A stretch of 64,000 bases of DNA from positions 2,356,001 to 2,420,000 of the forward strand of contig NZ_CP019236.1 in assembly GCF_001955695.1 (NCBI RefSeq), written 5' to 3'. Source of the stretch: Rhodoferax koreense. Lineage in GTDB: Bacteria; Pseudomonadota; Gammaproteobacteria; Burkholderiales; Burkholderiaceae_C. Position numbers and translations under genes: made by a program. The notes beneath the pieces are model-generated. The model worked only from the letters and a program-made list of their open reading frames with translations, was not told where the DNA came from and ran no database searches. This document shows positions 16,719 through 25,511 of the stretch, one piece after another. How positions within the stretch are numbered: position 1 is the first letter of the stretch; each line of letters opens with the position of its first letter.

Positions 16719-18092
16719 ATGGGTGAGGCCTTGCGCTGTCCGGCCGTGCTCGTCGCGGCGCCGGCCTCGGGCCAGGGCAAGACCACGGTCGCCTCCGCGC
16801 TGGCGCGGCTGCACACGCGGCGCGGCCTGCGCGTGGCGGTGTTCAAGTGCGGACCGGATTTTCTCGATCCTTTCTGGCTGAGCCTGGCCGCGATCAGGCC
16901 GGGCGAGGCCGCGGAACCGGTGCACCAGCTCGACCTGTGGATGACCGGCGAGGCCGACTGCGCCGCCCGGCTGCGGGCTGCGGCCCGGTCCGCCGACCTG
17001 GTCATCGTCGAAGGCGTGATGGGCCTGTTCGACGGCACGCCCAGCGCGGCCGATCTGGCGCGGCGCTTCGCACTGCCCGTGCTGGCGGTGATCGACGCCT
17101 CGGCCATGGCCGGCACCTTTGGCGCATTGGCCTTCGGCCTGCAGCATTTCCAGCCCGGCCTGCGCTGGGCCGGTGTGCTGGCCAACCGCGTGGCCGGTGC
17201 GCGCCACGCCGAGCTGCTGCAAGCCGGCCTGCGTGCGGACGCCAACTGGCTCGGCGCCTTGCTGCGCAACGGCGCGCTGAGTCTGCCCGAACGCCACCTC
17301 GGCCTGGTGGGCGCGGGCGAGCTCGCCGATGCCGCCGAGCGGCTCGACGCAGCCGCCGATGCGCTGGCCGAGACGCCGCTGGGCCGCATGACGCGTGACG
17401 ACCTGCGCGCCTGGGACGTGGACCTCGGCGCGCAGGCGCTGGCGCTGGCCCCGGACACCACGCTGGCCGCGCAGCCGTTGCGTGGCCGGACCGTGGCTGT
17501 GGCGCGCGATGCGGCGTTCTGCTTCATCTACGCCGCCAACCTCGACTGCCTGCGCGCGCTCGGCGCGCGGCTGGTGTTCTTCTCGCCGCTGGCCGGCGAC
17601 GGCCTGCCGCCCTGCGACGCGGTCTGGCTGCCCGGCGGCTACCCCGAACTGCACGCGCCGGCGCTGTCGGCCAACACCGCGCTGCGCGACGATCTCGCCC
17701 GGCACGTGGCACGCGGCCAGGCGGTCTGGGCCGAATGCGGCGGCATGATGGTGCTGTTCGAAACACTCCATGCGCTGGACGGCGCGAGCCATGCCATGTG
17801 GGGCCTGCTACCCGGCACCGTGCGCATGCAGGCGCGGCTGGCGGCGCTCGGGCAGCAGCAATTAGCACTGGATGGCCAGGTGCTACGCGGCCACACCTTC
17901 CACTATTCGACGAGCGAAACGCCGCTTGCCCCGATGGCACGCAGCACCCGGCCCGGCAGCGATGCGCACGGCGAAGCGGTGTATGCGACCGGCAGCCTGC
18001 GCGCGAGCTATTTCCACGCCTGGTTCCCTTCCAGCCCGCGGCTGGTGGCTCACTTTTTCGGCGCCGCCCGCGCCACAATGCGCGATGCCTGA
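16719..18092 (+). CDS. cobB: Cobyrinate a,c-diamide synthase
   Basis: 457 aa. N-terminal ATP-dependent ligase half with the P-loop APASGQGKTTVASALAR (~14-30) and the GVMGLFDG motif; C-terminal class I glutamine amidotransferase half with the nucleophile Cys in WAECGGMMVLFE (~345) and GHTFHYS. It amidates the a and c side chains of (hydrogeno)cobyrinate with glutamine and ATP. Second gene of the riboswitch-controlled operon, 30 bp after btuB and overlapping cobU by 8 bp. CbiA and CobB cannot be told apart by sequence alone. Confidence 0.92.
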   Translation: MGEALRCPAVLVAAPASGQGKTTVASALARLHTRRGLRVAVFKCGPDFLDPFWLSLAAIRPGEAAEPVHQLDLWMTGEADCAARLRAAARSADLVIVEGVMGLFDGTPSAADLARRFALPVLAVIDASAMAGTFGALAFGLQHFQPGLRWAGVLANRVAGARHAELLQAGLRADANWLGALLRNGALSLPERHLGLVGAGELADAAERLDAAADALAETPLGRMTRDDLRAWDVDLGAQALALAPDTTLAAQPLRGRTVAVARDAAFCFIYAANLDCLRALGARLVFFSPLAGDGLPPCDAVWLPGGYPELHAPALSANTALRDDLARHVARGQAVWAECGGMMVLFETLHALDGASHAMWGLLPGTVRMQARLAALGQQQLALDGQVLRGHTFHYSTSETPLAPMARSTRPGSDAHGEAVYATGSLRASYFHAWFPSSPRLVAHFFGAARATMRDA

Positions 18093-18663
18093 AGCACAGT
18101 CCATGCGCTGCGAACTGATCCTCGGCGGCCAGAAAAGCGGCAAGTCGCGGCGCGCCGAGGAGACGGCACGCCAGTGGCTCGCAGCCGCGCCGGGCCACCG
18201 TGCGGTGCTGGTCGCCACGGCGCAGGCCTGGGACGCGGAGATGGCCGAACGCATCGCGCGCCACCGGGTCGACCGGGCCGCGCGCGCGCCGGGGCTGGCC
18301 ACGTTGGAAGAACCGCTCGCCTTGGCCCACGCGATCACGCGCCTGAGCCGACCGGACACGCTGGTGGTCGTCGATTGCCTGAGCCTGTGGCTGACCAACC
18401 TGCTGATGCCGGCGGACCCCGGCGCGGCCATCGGCGACGCGGGCCGCGAATCCGCGCAGCTGGCCGATGCCGTGCGGGCCGCACCGGGCCCGCTGGTGCT
18501 GGTGAGCAACGAGATCGGTCTGGGTGTGATCCCCATGGGCCGCGAAGTGCGCGCCTTCGTCGACGCGCTCGGGCAGCTCAACCAGGCCATGGCCCGGGCC
18601 TGCGACCACGTGACCCTGATGGCCGCGGGCCTGCCGCTGGCGCTCAAGGGCGGCACGCCATGA
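18085..18663 (+). CDS. cobU: Bifunctional adenosylcobinamide kinase/GTP:adenosylcobinamide-phosphate guanylyltransferase
   Basis: 192 aa. P-loop GGQKSGKSRRAEE near the start, the VVDCLSLWLTNLL strand and the signature VSNEIGLGVIPMGREVRAFVD, all typical of CobU/CobP. It activates cobinamide for nucleotide loop assembly. The start could be ATG 18085 (8-bp overlap with cobB) or ATG 18103 (MRCELILGG), which is nearer the usual family N terminus. Stop overlaps the btuF start (ATGA). The partner CobT is 16 kb away in this window and CobS is not in it. Confidence 0.93.
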   Translation: MPEAQSMRCELILGGQKSGKSRRAEETARQWLAAAPGHRAVLVATAQAWDAEMAERIARHRVDRAARAPGLATLEEPLALAHAITRLSRPDTLVVVDCLSLWLTNLLMPADPGAAIGDAGRESAQLADAVRAAPGPLVLVSNEIGLGVIPMGREVRAFVDALGQLNQAMARACDHVTLMAAGLPLALKGGTP

Positions 18664-19541
18664 TGCGGCGCTTCGGCTGGGTGCCGTGGCTGTGGCTGGC
18701 CGCCACGGCCATGCTCGCCACCATGGCGCATGCCATCGACATCACCGACGCGCGCGGTCGCCAGGTGCATTTCGCGCAATCGCCGCAACGCATCGTGAGC
18801 CTGCTGCCTTCGCTCACCGAAAGCGTCTGCGGCCTGAACCAGTGCCAACGCCTCGTCGGCGTGGACCGTTATTCGAACTTTCCCGCCAGCGTGCGCAGCC
18901 TGCCGCAGGTGGGCGGCGGCATCGATCCGGGCATCGAGGCCATCGTCGCCCTCAAGCCGGACGTGGTGCTGCTGGCCACGTCCTCACGGGCCAGCGACCG
19001 GCTCGAGGCGCTGGGCCTGAAGGTGCTTGCGCTCGAACCCAAAAGCCACGCCGACGTGCGGCGCGTGCTCGAAACCCTGGGCCGCCTGCTCGAGGTGTCC
19101 GACGCGGATGGTGCGGACCGCCTGTGGCGCGTGATCGACGCCAGCGTGCAGGCCGCCGCGCAGTCGCTGCCGCCACGTGCGCGCGGCGTGCGTGTGTATT
19201 TCGAGGTGAGCCGCGGGCCGTATGCGGCGGGCTCGACCTCGTTCATCGGCGAGACGCTGGCCCGGCTCGGCGCGCGCAACGTGATTCCGCCCGCGCTCGG
19301 GCCGTTTCCGCGGCTCAATCCCGAATACGTGATGCGCGCCGACCCGGACCTGATCATGATCGGCAACCGCAGCATGCAGGCCATGCCGCCGTACCCTGGC
19401 TGGGCCAGCATGCGCGCGATCCGCGGCCAGCACATCTGCGTGTTCAACAACGAAGAGGCCGACGTCCTCGTGCGCCCAGGCCCGCGCATGGCCGAGGCCG
19501 CCCGCATCATGGCGCGGTGCCTGGCGGAGAAGTCGCCTTGA
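18660..19541 (+). CDS. btuF: Periplasmic cobalamin-binding protein of ABC transporter
   Basis: 293 aa. Signal peptide MMRRFGWVPWLWLAATAMLA cleaved after AHA. Class III binding protein fold: N-lobe IVSLLPSLTESVCGL, GIDPGIEAIVALKPDVVLL, then the connecting helix and C-lobe with FIGETLARLGARNVIPPA. Order btuF-btuC-btuD in the riboswitch operon identifies the ligand as cobalamin/corrinoid. It starts in a 4-base ATGA overlap with cobU. Confidence 0.9.
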   Translation: MMRRFGWVPWLWLAATAMLATMAHAIDITDARGRQVHFAQSPQRIVSLLPSLTESVCGLNQCQRLVGVDRYSNFPASVRSLPQVGGGIDPGIEAIVALKPDVVLLATSSRASDRLEALGLKVLALEPKSHADVRRVLETLGRLLEVSDADGADRLWRVIDASVQAAAQSLPPRARGVRVYFEVSRGPYAAGSTSFIGETLARLGARNVIPPALGPFPRLNPEYVMRADPDLIMIGNRSMQAMPPYPGWASMRAIRGQHICVFNNEEADVLVRPGPRMAEAARIMARCLAEKSP

Positions 19542-19543
19542 AC

Positions 19544-20581
19544 ATGGTCGCGGCACGCCTGGTCCATCCGTCACAGACGCGCCGCGCGCTCGGCCTCGGT
19601 GCCGGCCTGGGCATGCTCGCGCTGGTCCTGCTGCTGCTCGGCATCACCATCGGCAGCACCGGCCTGGACAGCCTGGCGGCGATGCGGCAGGACCCGGTGG
19701 CCTGGCAGATCGTCTGGGACATCCGGCTGCCGCGCACCGCTGGCGCGTGGGTCACCGGTGCGCTGCTCGGTCTGGCCGGCGCGGTGGCGCAGGGCCTGTT
19801 CCGCAATCCACTGGCCGACCCCTACCTGCTCGGCAGCGGCTCGGGCGCGTCGCTCGGCGCGGCGCTGGCCTTGCTGATGATGGGCCGGCCGCAGGCCATG
19901 GCCATGTCGGGAAGCTGGTGGCTGCAGCTCGGCATCACCGGGGCGGCCTTCGTCGGCGCGGTGCTGGCGGTGATGCTCACGCTGACCCTGGCACGCGGCG
20001 CGCAGCACACGTTGCGGCTGCTGCTGGGTGGCGTGATCGTCGGCGTGGTGCTCGGCGCGGCCAAGGACCTGGTCACCGTGGCCGCGCCCGGCATCCTCGA
20101 ATCCATGCAGGGCTTCACGTTGGGCAGCACGAGTTTCCTCGGCTGGCAGGCGGTGGCGTTGATGGCGGCCGTCTTGCTGATCTGCCTGGTCGCTGCCTTC
20201 CTGCTCGCGCCGGTGCTCGACGGGCTCACGCTCGGCGAGTCGACCGCGGCCAGCCTGGGCCTGATGCTGCCCGGCCTGCGCGCGGCGCTGGTGGCGGTGC
20301 TGGCGCTGGCCACGGCCACGGCGGTGGCGCACGCCGGCCTGATCGCCTTCGTCGGCCTGGCCGCGCCGCACCTGGTGCGGCCGCTGGTGCGCGCCAGGCA
20401 CGGCGCGCTGCTGCTGCTGTCGGCAGCCATGGGCGGCGCACTGCTGATGCTGGCCGATCTGCTGGCGCGCTGGCTGCTGGCGCCGCAGGAGCTGCCGGTG
20501 GGCGTGCTCACCGCGCTGATCGGCGGCGGCTACCTGCTCTGGCTGATGCACCGGCGTGGCCTGGTCGGGGGCACGCGATGA
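19544..20581 (+). CDS. btuC: Cobalamin ABC transporter permease
   Basis: 345 aa FecCD/BtuC-family permease with about ten helices. Conserved family segments: IRLPRTAGAWVTGALLGLAG, GLFRNPLADPYLLGSGSGAS, the coupling-helix region GESTAASLGL and HAGLIAFVGLAAPHLVRPL. It follows btuF directly; a TTG at 19538 overlapping the btuF stop (TTGA) is an alternative start six bases upstream. The stop overlaps btuD by four bases. Works as a dimer with BtuD2. Confidence 0.92.
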   Translation: MVAARLVHPSQTRRALGLGAGLGMLALVLLLLGITIGSTGLDSLAAMRQDPVAWQIVWDIRLPRTAGAWVTGALLGLAGAVAQGLFRNPLADPYLLGSGSGASLGAALALLMMGRPQAMAMSGSWWLQLGITGAAFVGAVLAVMLTLTLARGAQHTLRLLLGGVIVGVVLGAAKDLVTVAAPGILESMQGFTLGSTSFLGWQAVALMAAVLLICLVAAFLLAPVLDGLTLGESTAASLGLMLPGLRAALVAVLALATATAVAHAGLIAFVGLAAPHLVRPLVRARHGALLLLSAAMGGALLMLADLLARWLLAPQELPVGVLTALIGGGYLLWLMHRRGLVGGTR

Positions 20582-21384
20582 AGATCGCACTGCAGGCGCG
20601 GGGCCTGACCGCGCGGCTGGGCCAGGCCGAGGTGCTGCACGGCATCGACCTGGCGCTGCCGCGCGGCCGCTGGACCAGCGTGGTCGGCCCGAACGGCGCG
20701 GGCAAGTCGACGCTGCTCAAGGCGTTGGCGGGCCTGCTGCCCCGGGACCACCATGGCGGCAGCGTGCATCTGCTGGGCCAGTCTCTCGCCGATCTGCCTG
20801 CGCGCCAGCGCGCCCGGCAGATGGCCTGGCTCGGCCAGAACGAAGGCTCGGCCGAAGACCTGAGTGTGTACGACGTCGCCATGCTCGGCCGCTTGCCGCA
20901 CCAGGCCTGGCTGGCCGCACCGAATGCGGCCGACCATGCCGCAGTGCAGCAGGCGCTGCGCGACACGCAGGCCTGGGCATGGCGCGATCGTGTGTTGGGC
21001 CAGCTGTCGGGCGGCGAACGCCAGCGCGTGCTGCTGGCCCGCGTGCTGGCCGTGCAGGCCCCGGTGCTGCTGATGGACGAGCCGCTGGCCAACCTCGATC
21101 CACCGCACCAGGCCGACTGGTTGGAACTCGTGCGCCGGCTGGTGGCCGGCGGCACCACCGTGGTTAGCGTGCTGCACGAGATCTCGGTGGCGCTGCACGC
21201 CGACGAACTGGTGGTGATGGCCGGTGGCCGCATCACGCACCAGGGCCTGTGCGGCGACGCGGCCACCCATCGCGCGCTCGAGGCGGTGTTCGACCAGCGC
21301 ATCCGGGTACACCGCGTGCAGGACCAGTGGCTGGCCTTGCCGCACCTCGTTTCGCCCATGTCCCCTCTTTCCTCTCCTACCTGA
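20578..21384 (+). CDS. btuD: Cobalamin ABC transporter ATP-binding protein
   Basis: 268 aa. Walker [18 protein letters not shown] at ~38-54, signature [15 protein letters not shown] (~141-155), Walker [13 protein letters not shown] with catalytic Glu, and switch His in SVLHEIS. It drives uptake of cobalamin via BtuC. Start overlaps btuC stop (ATGA). Followed by only seven bases to cobO, so the transport and adenosylation genes are transcribed together. Confidence 0.93.
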   Translation: MKIALQARGLTARLGQAEVLHGIDLALPRGRWTSVVGPNGAGKSTLLKALAGLLPRDHHGGSVHLLGQSLADLPARQRARQMAWLGQNEGSAEDLSVYDVAMLGRLPHQAWLAAPNAADHAAVQQALRDTQAWAWRDRVLGQLSGGERQRVLLARVLAVQAPVLLMDEPLANLDPPHQADWLELVRRLVAGGTTVVSVLHEISVALHADELVVMAGGRITHQGLCGDAATHRALEAVFDQRIRVHRVQDQWLALPHLVSPMSPLSSPT

Positions 21385-21391
21385 AATCCGC

Positions 21392-21961
21392 ATGCAGATC
21401 GAGACCCCACCCACCGTCAAACCCTACGAGAAACCCGAGGGCGAGCGCCGCGGCCTGATCCTCGTCAACACCGGCGAGGGCAAGGGCAAGAGCACCGCCG
21501 CCTTCGGCCTGGCGCTGCGCGCGCACGGCCGTGGCAAACCGGTGCGCATCTACCAGTTCATGAAGGTGCCGACCGCGCGCTTCGGCGAACACCGCATGTT
21601 CGAGCAGCTCGGCCTGCCGATCATCGGCCTGGGCGACGGGTTCAGCTGGAAGAGCCAGGACCTCGAACAGTCGGGCCAGCTCGCGCGCGACGGCTGGCAG
21701 CAGGCGAGGGCGGCGATCTTGTCGGGCGAGTTCTTCCTGGTGGTGCTCGACGAGATCACCTACCCGCTGATCTACGGCTGGCTGGCGCTCGACGAAGTGC
21801 TGCAGACGCTGCGCGATCGCCCGAAGCACGTGCACGTGATGCTCACCGGCCGGCGCTGCCCGGCCGAGATCGTGGAGATGGCCGACACGGTCACGGAAAT
21901 GACCAAGATCAAGCACGCCTTCAACGCCGGCATTCCCGCGCAGCGCGGCATCGAGGACTGA
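21392..21961 (+). CDS. cobO: Corrinoid adenosyltransferase (CobO/BtuR/CobA type)
   Basis: 189 aa. P-loop [20 protein letters not shown] at ~24-43, [22 protein letters not shown] (~118-132) and [15 protein letters not shown], all diagnostic of the CobA-type ATP:corrinoid adenosyltransferase. It attaches the 5'-deoxyadenosyl group to reduced cobalt, needed both in salvage and de novo synthesis. The stop TGA overlaps the ATG of cobD by one base. Confidence 0.94.
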   Translation: MQIETPPTVKPYEKPEGERRGLILVNTGEGKGKSTAAFGLALRAHGRGKPVRIYQFMKVPTARFGEHRMFEQLGLPIIGLGDGFSWKSQDLEQSGQLARDGWQQARAAILSGEFFLVVLDEITYPLIYGWLALDEVLQTLRDRPKHVHVMLTGRRCPAEIVEMADTVTEMTKIKHAFNAGIPAQRGIED

Positions 21962-22941
21962 TGTTCCCGGCCTGGGGAGAGGGCGTGGCGGCCGGGGTCG
22001 CCATCGCGGCGTTGTGGATCGCGATGGCGGTCGACATGCTGTTTGGCGAGCCGCCGGCGCGGCTGCATCCCGTGGTCTGGATCGGCCGCTACCTGGGCTG
22101 GGCGGGCCGGCTTGCCGCGCCAACCAGCGACGCCGTCGCACCCAAGCGAGATTTGAAGCATTTCATGGCCGGAGCGCTTTTCTGGCTTGCGGGTGCTGCT
22201 ATTGTTTTTGGTGTTGCCTGGGCCTGGCAAAGCCTTGCGCTGCAGGCACCCGCCCTGTTCGCCGCCCTGCTGCTCGGCCTGGTGCTCAAACCCATGCTGG
22301 CCTGGCGCATGCTGCGCGTCGAGGTGCTGGCCGTCGAAGCCGCGTTGGCCGAATCGCTGGACGCCGGCCGCGCGCGGCTGCGCCACCTGGTGAGCCGCGA
22401 CGTGACGCAACTCGACGCCGCCGCCGTGCGGGAGTCGGCGATCGAGTCGCTGGCCGAGAACCTCAATGACTCGGTGGTGGCGCCGATCTTCTGGTTCGTG
22501 CTGTGCGGGTTGCCGGGCGCGGCCGTCTACCGTTTCGCCAACACCGCCGATGCGATGTGGGGCTACCGCGGCGAACGTGGCGGCCGGGTGTGGGAATGGG
22601 CGGGCAAGTGGGCCGCGCGGGCCGACGATGTGCTGTCGTGGCTGCCGGCCCGGTTCGCCGGCGTGCTGATGCTGCTGCTGGCCGGCCGGCCGCCATGGCG
22701 CGGCTTGCGCACCGAAGCGGCGCACACGCCATCGCCCAACAGCGGCTGGCCGATGGCGGCGATGGCGCTGGCGCTGGGCGTGCGGCTAGGCAAGCCGGGC
22801 GTCTATGCGCTCAACGCCGGGGGCCGTGCGCCCGGGTCGGCCGATACCTTGCGCGCCGTGGCCCTGTGCCGCCGCGTGGTGCTGGCTTACGTCTTGCTTT
22901 CCAGTGCGGCGATGATTCTGATGCTTCCGACAACAACATGA
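21961..22941 (+). CDS. cobD: Adenosylcobinamide-phosphate synthase
   Basis: 326 aa membrane protein of the CobD/CbiB family. Key motif DMLFGEPPARLHPVVWIGR at ~24-42, then SRDVTQLDAAAVRESAIESL (~145) and ENLNDSVVAPIFWF, and GYRGER near 200. It attaches aminopropanol (or its phosphate) to adenosylcobyrate. Overlaps cobO by one base and is followed 16 bp later by cobC, which makes the aminopropanol precursor. The same gene is named cbiB in enteric bacteria. Confidence 0.92.
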   Translation: MFPAWGEGVAAGVAIAALWIAMAVDMLFGEPPARLHPVVWIGRYLGWAGRLAAPTSDAVAPKRDLKHFMAGALFWLAGAAIVFGVAWAWQSLALQAPALFAALLLGLVLKPMLAWRMLRVEVLAVEAALAESLDAGRARLRHLVSRDVTQLDAAAVRESAIESLAENLNDSVVAPIFWFVLCGLPGAAVYRFANTADAMWGYRGERGGRVWEWAGKWAARADDVLSWLPARFAGVLMLLLAGRPPWRGLRTEAAHTPSPNSGWPMAAMALALGVRLGKPGVYALNAGGRAPGSADTLRAVALCRRVVLAYVLLSSAAMILMLPTTT

Positions 22942-22957
22942 CAGAGACACCACGGCC

Positions 22958-24046
22958 ATGACGGTCAGCACTACTGGCCGTACTCAGCGGCATGCATGGA
23001 CGTACGAGCCCGCGCGGGTGCATGGCGGGCCGGATGCGCGCGGCGCAGCGGCCCACGATTTCTCGACCAACAGCAATGCCTGCGGGCCTTGCCCCGAGGC
23101 GGCGGCTGCGGTGCGGGCTGCCGACGCGGCCCACTACCCCGATCCGCTCTACACGGACCTGCGCGAGCGGCTCGCCTCCTGGCACCGCGTGCCCGCGCGC
23201 CGGGTGCTGCTGGCCGGCAGTGCGAGCGAATTCATCTACCGCCTGACGGCCTGGGTGGTGCAGCAGGGCGGGCGCCGCGTCTGGCTGCCGCGGCACGGCT
23301 ACGGCGACTACGCCGAGGCGGCGCATGCCTGGCAGCTGCGGTCCGTGGCCCTGCCGGCCCAGGCCCAGCTGCTCTGGGCCTGCGACCCTTCGAGTCCGCT
23401 GGGCCAGGACGAGCCCGAGATGGAGGCCATCGGCCTGGGCGAATCCGTGTGCGTGCTGGACCGCGCCTACGAGCCGCTGCGCCTGAGCGGTGCGTTGGGC
23501 CTGCCGCTGGAGCGGCTGAACCGCGTCTGGCAGCTGTGGTCCCCGAACAAGGCCCTGGGGCTGACCGGCGTACGCGCCGCCTATGCGATCGCGCCGCACG
23601 ACGCGGAAGATGCCGTGCAAGCGCTGGAGCAGCTGTGCCCGAGCTGGCCGGTCGGGGCCCACGGTGCGGCCCTGCTGCAGGCCTGGACCATGCCTGGCGT
23701 GCAGGCCTGGCTGGCCGACAGCCTGGTCACGCTGCGCGACTGGAAACTGCGCCAGGTGGCGCTGTGCGAAGCCATGGGTTGGATCTGCCGGCCCAGCCAT
23801 GCAAACTTCCATCTGGCGCGGCCGGCATCGCCGCAGACGGCCGGCGCGCTGCTGCGCTTCCTGCGCGAGCGCGAAATCAAGCTGCGCGACACGGCTTCGT
23901 TCGGCCTGCCGGGCCAGTTCCGGCTCGGAGTGCTGCCGCCCGCGAGCCAGGACGCGCTCGCGGGCGCGGTGCGCCAATGGGACGCTACGCTGTTGCCGGC
24001 GGGATCGGCGGGCCATCCACCGGCGGCACCGGCAAGACCGGCGTAA
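22958..24046 (+). CDS. cobC: Threonine-phosphate decarboxylase (CobC/CobD-like PLP enzyme)
   Basis: 362 aa fold-type I aminotransferase-like protein. Typical N terminus HGGPDARGAAAHDFSTNSN (residues ~23-41), YPDPLY substrate loop, LDRAYEPLRL and the PLP-lysine in WSPNKALGLTGVRAAYA (~190). Makes (R)-1-amino-2-propanol phosphate from L-threonine phosphate for the nucleotide loop. Last gene of the contiguous cobalamin operon. Its 3' end overlaps the converging GGDEF gene by 62 bp, so no terminator can separate them cleanly. Confidence 0.88.
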   Translation: MTVSTTGRTQRHAWTYEPARVHGGPDARGAAAHDFSTNSNACGPCPEAAAAVRAADAAHYPDPLYTDLRERLASWHRVPARRVLLAGSASEFIYRLTAWVVQQGGRRVWLPRHGYGDYAEAAHAWQLRSVALPAQAQLLWACDPSSPLGQDEPEMEAIGLGESVCVLDRAYEPLRLSGALGLPLERLNRVWQLWSPNKALGLTGVRAAYAIAPHDAEDAVQALEQLCPSWPVGAHGAALLQAWTMPGVQAWLADSLVTLRDWKLRQVALCEAMGWICRPSHANFHLARPASPQTAGALLRFLREREIKLRDTASFGLPGQFRLGVLPPASQDALAGAVRQWDATLLPAGSAGHPPAAPARPA

Positions 24047-25511
24047 GCCCGGTCAGACGTGCCTGCTCGGCACTGATTTCGGTCCACAGGTCGAGCAGCC
24101 AGCCGTCGTCGAAGGACATCTCCTCCACGCGGAAATACCGGCCGTCGAGCATGTCGATGCTGAAGCTGCGGCGCGGTCGGCTGCGCCGCTTGGCGTCGGC
24201 GGCCGCGAGCCAGACGTCGATGTCCTCGGCATCGATGCGCGGGCCCACCTGCCGGCGATGGCAGTGGCGCATGATCTCGGCGAAGCTGCGCGCCTCTGCG
24301 GAGACGTCATACAGTTTCAGGAAGATGGCGTTGGCCCAGACCAGCCGGTCCGAAGGGTCGAACAGCGCGGCGCCGATGTCGCCCAGGTTCAGCCCGGCGA
24401 GCACCCGCCGCATCACCGAAGCGTCCTCGCGCAGGCGCAGCGCGGGCGAGCCGTCCGGCGCGAGCGGCGAGGGGCGGCTGTCGCCGGCGGTGACCACGCA
24501 GTCGCGGCCGCGGTCCTTGGCGCGGTACAGCATCTGGTCGGCCAGCCGCATCCAGGCCTCGTGGTTGGGCAGGTCCCGCGTCAGCGCGGCCACGCCGAAG
24601 CTGGCGGTGACCACGCGTTGCGGCAGCAGCGGATCGGTGCTGAGGCCGGCCTGCAGGCGCTGCATCAGCTCGCTGGCCTCGCGCGGGCCGGTATGGGGCA
24701 GCAGGATGCCGAATTCCTCGCCGCCGTAACGGCCCGGTGTGTCGGTCTTGCGCAGGGTCTGCTGCAGGCGTTCGGCGAAGCCACGCAGCACCGTGTCGCC
24801 CGCCGCATGGCCCAGCGTGTCGTTGACGCGCTTGAAGTGGTCGAGGTCGACCAGCACCAGGGTGGCGATTTCGCCCGAGCGGCGAAACCGCGCGAATTCG
24901 ATCCTCGCCATGTGTTCCCAGTGGCGCCGGTTGTAGAGGCCGGTCAGGCCGTCGTGCTGACTCAGGTGGGCCAGCTCCTCGCGCTGGCGCTTGAGCTTGG
25001 TGAGTGCGCGGTAGGTGATCTGGCCGACCGAGATCGGGTGCAGCAGCAACAGCGGCAGGCAGGCCAGCACCTGCACCATGTCCGACTCGGGCGCCCAATG
25101 CGCGCCATACACCAGCATGCCGGCGGCCATACCAGCCGCATGGGCCAGCATGCCGCGCGCAAACTGGCGCCAGCCGCCGGCGATCATGCTGTCCATGCCC
25201 ATCAACGTGAGCATCAGGACGCTGGGCAGGGCGTTGAAAGCCATCGTGGCGATCCAGACGCCGCCGAAGAAGTGGTCGATGACGAGGTTGCGGCGCTCGG
25301 CGCGCACGCTGTCGGTGCAGTGCCGCGACCAGAGCCAGGCCAGATGCGGCCACACCAGGCCGTGCAACAACGGCCCGGCCCAGACCCACCATGGGGTCTC
25401 GCGCGTGGCGAGCACGCCCGCCACCGAGAGCAGGCCCAGACCCAGCCCGACCACCCGCGGGCCATAGCTGGCCCGTGCGAAGTTGTGGGAGCGTTGGCGC
25501 TGGCGTTTCAC
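23985..25511 (-). CDS. MASE2-GGDEF diguanylate cyclase with C-terminal PAS-like domain
   Basis: 508 aa. GTG start overlapping the upstream gene's stop (GTGA). Residues ~10-150 form a MASE2-type membrane sensor (RSHNFARASYGPRVVGLGLG, then several helices), as in AdrA/DgcC. The GGDEF domain has GGEEF at 263-267 and an RxxD inhibitory site (RKTD) five residues before it, so it should be an active, feedback-regulated cyclase. Unusually, about 150 more residues follow, containing a PAS-like module (ALFDPSDRLVWANAIFLKLY to YFRVEEMSFDDGWLLDLWTE). Co-transcribed with the DosP-like protein, whose EAL domain would oppose it. Confidence 0.85.
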   Translation of the reverse strand: MKRQRQRSHNFARASYGPRVVGLGLGLLSVAGVLATRETPWWVWAGPLLHGLVWPHLAWLWSRHCTDSVRAERRNLVIDHFFGGVWIATMAFNALPSVLMLTLMGMDSMIAGGWRQFARGMLAHAAGMAAGMLVYGAHWAPESDMVQVLACLPLLLLHPISVGQITYRALTKLKRQREELAHLSQHDGLTGLYNRRHWEHMARIEFARFRRSGEIATLVLVDLDHFKRVNDTLGHAAGDTVLRGFAERLQQTLRKTDTPGRYGGEEFGILLPHTGPREASELMQRLQAGLSTDPLLPQRVVTASFGVAALTRDLPNHEAWMRLADQMLYRAKDRGRDCVVTAGDSRPSPLAPDGSPALRLREDASVMRRVLAGLNLGDIGAALFDPSDRLVWANAIFLKLYDVSAEARSFAEIMRHCHRRQVGPRIDAEDIDVWLAAADAKRRSRPRRSFSIDMLDGRYFRVEEMSFDDGWLLDLWTEISAEQARLTGLTPVLPVPPVDGPPIPPATA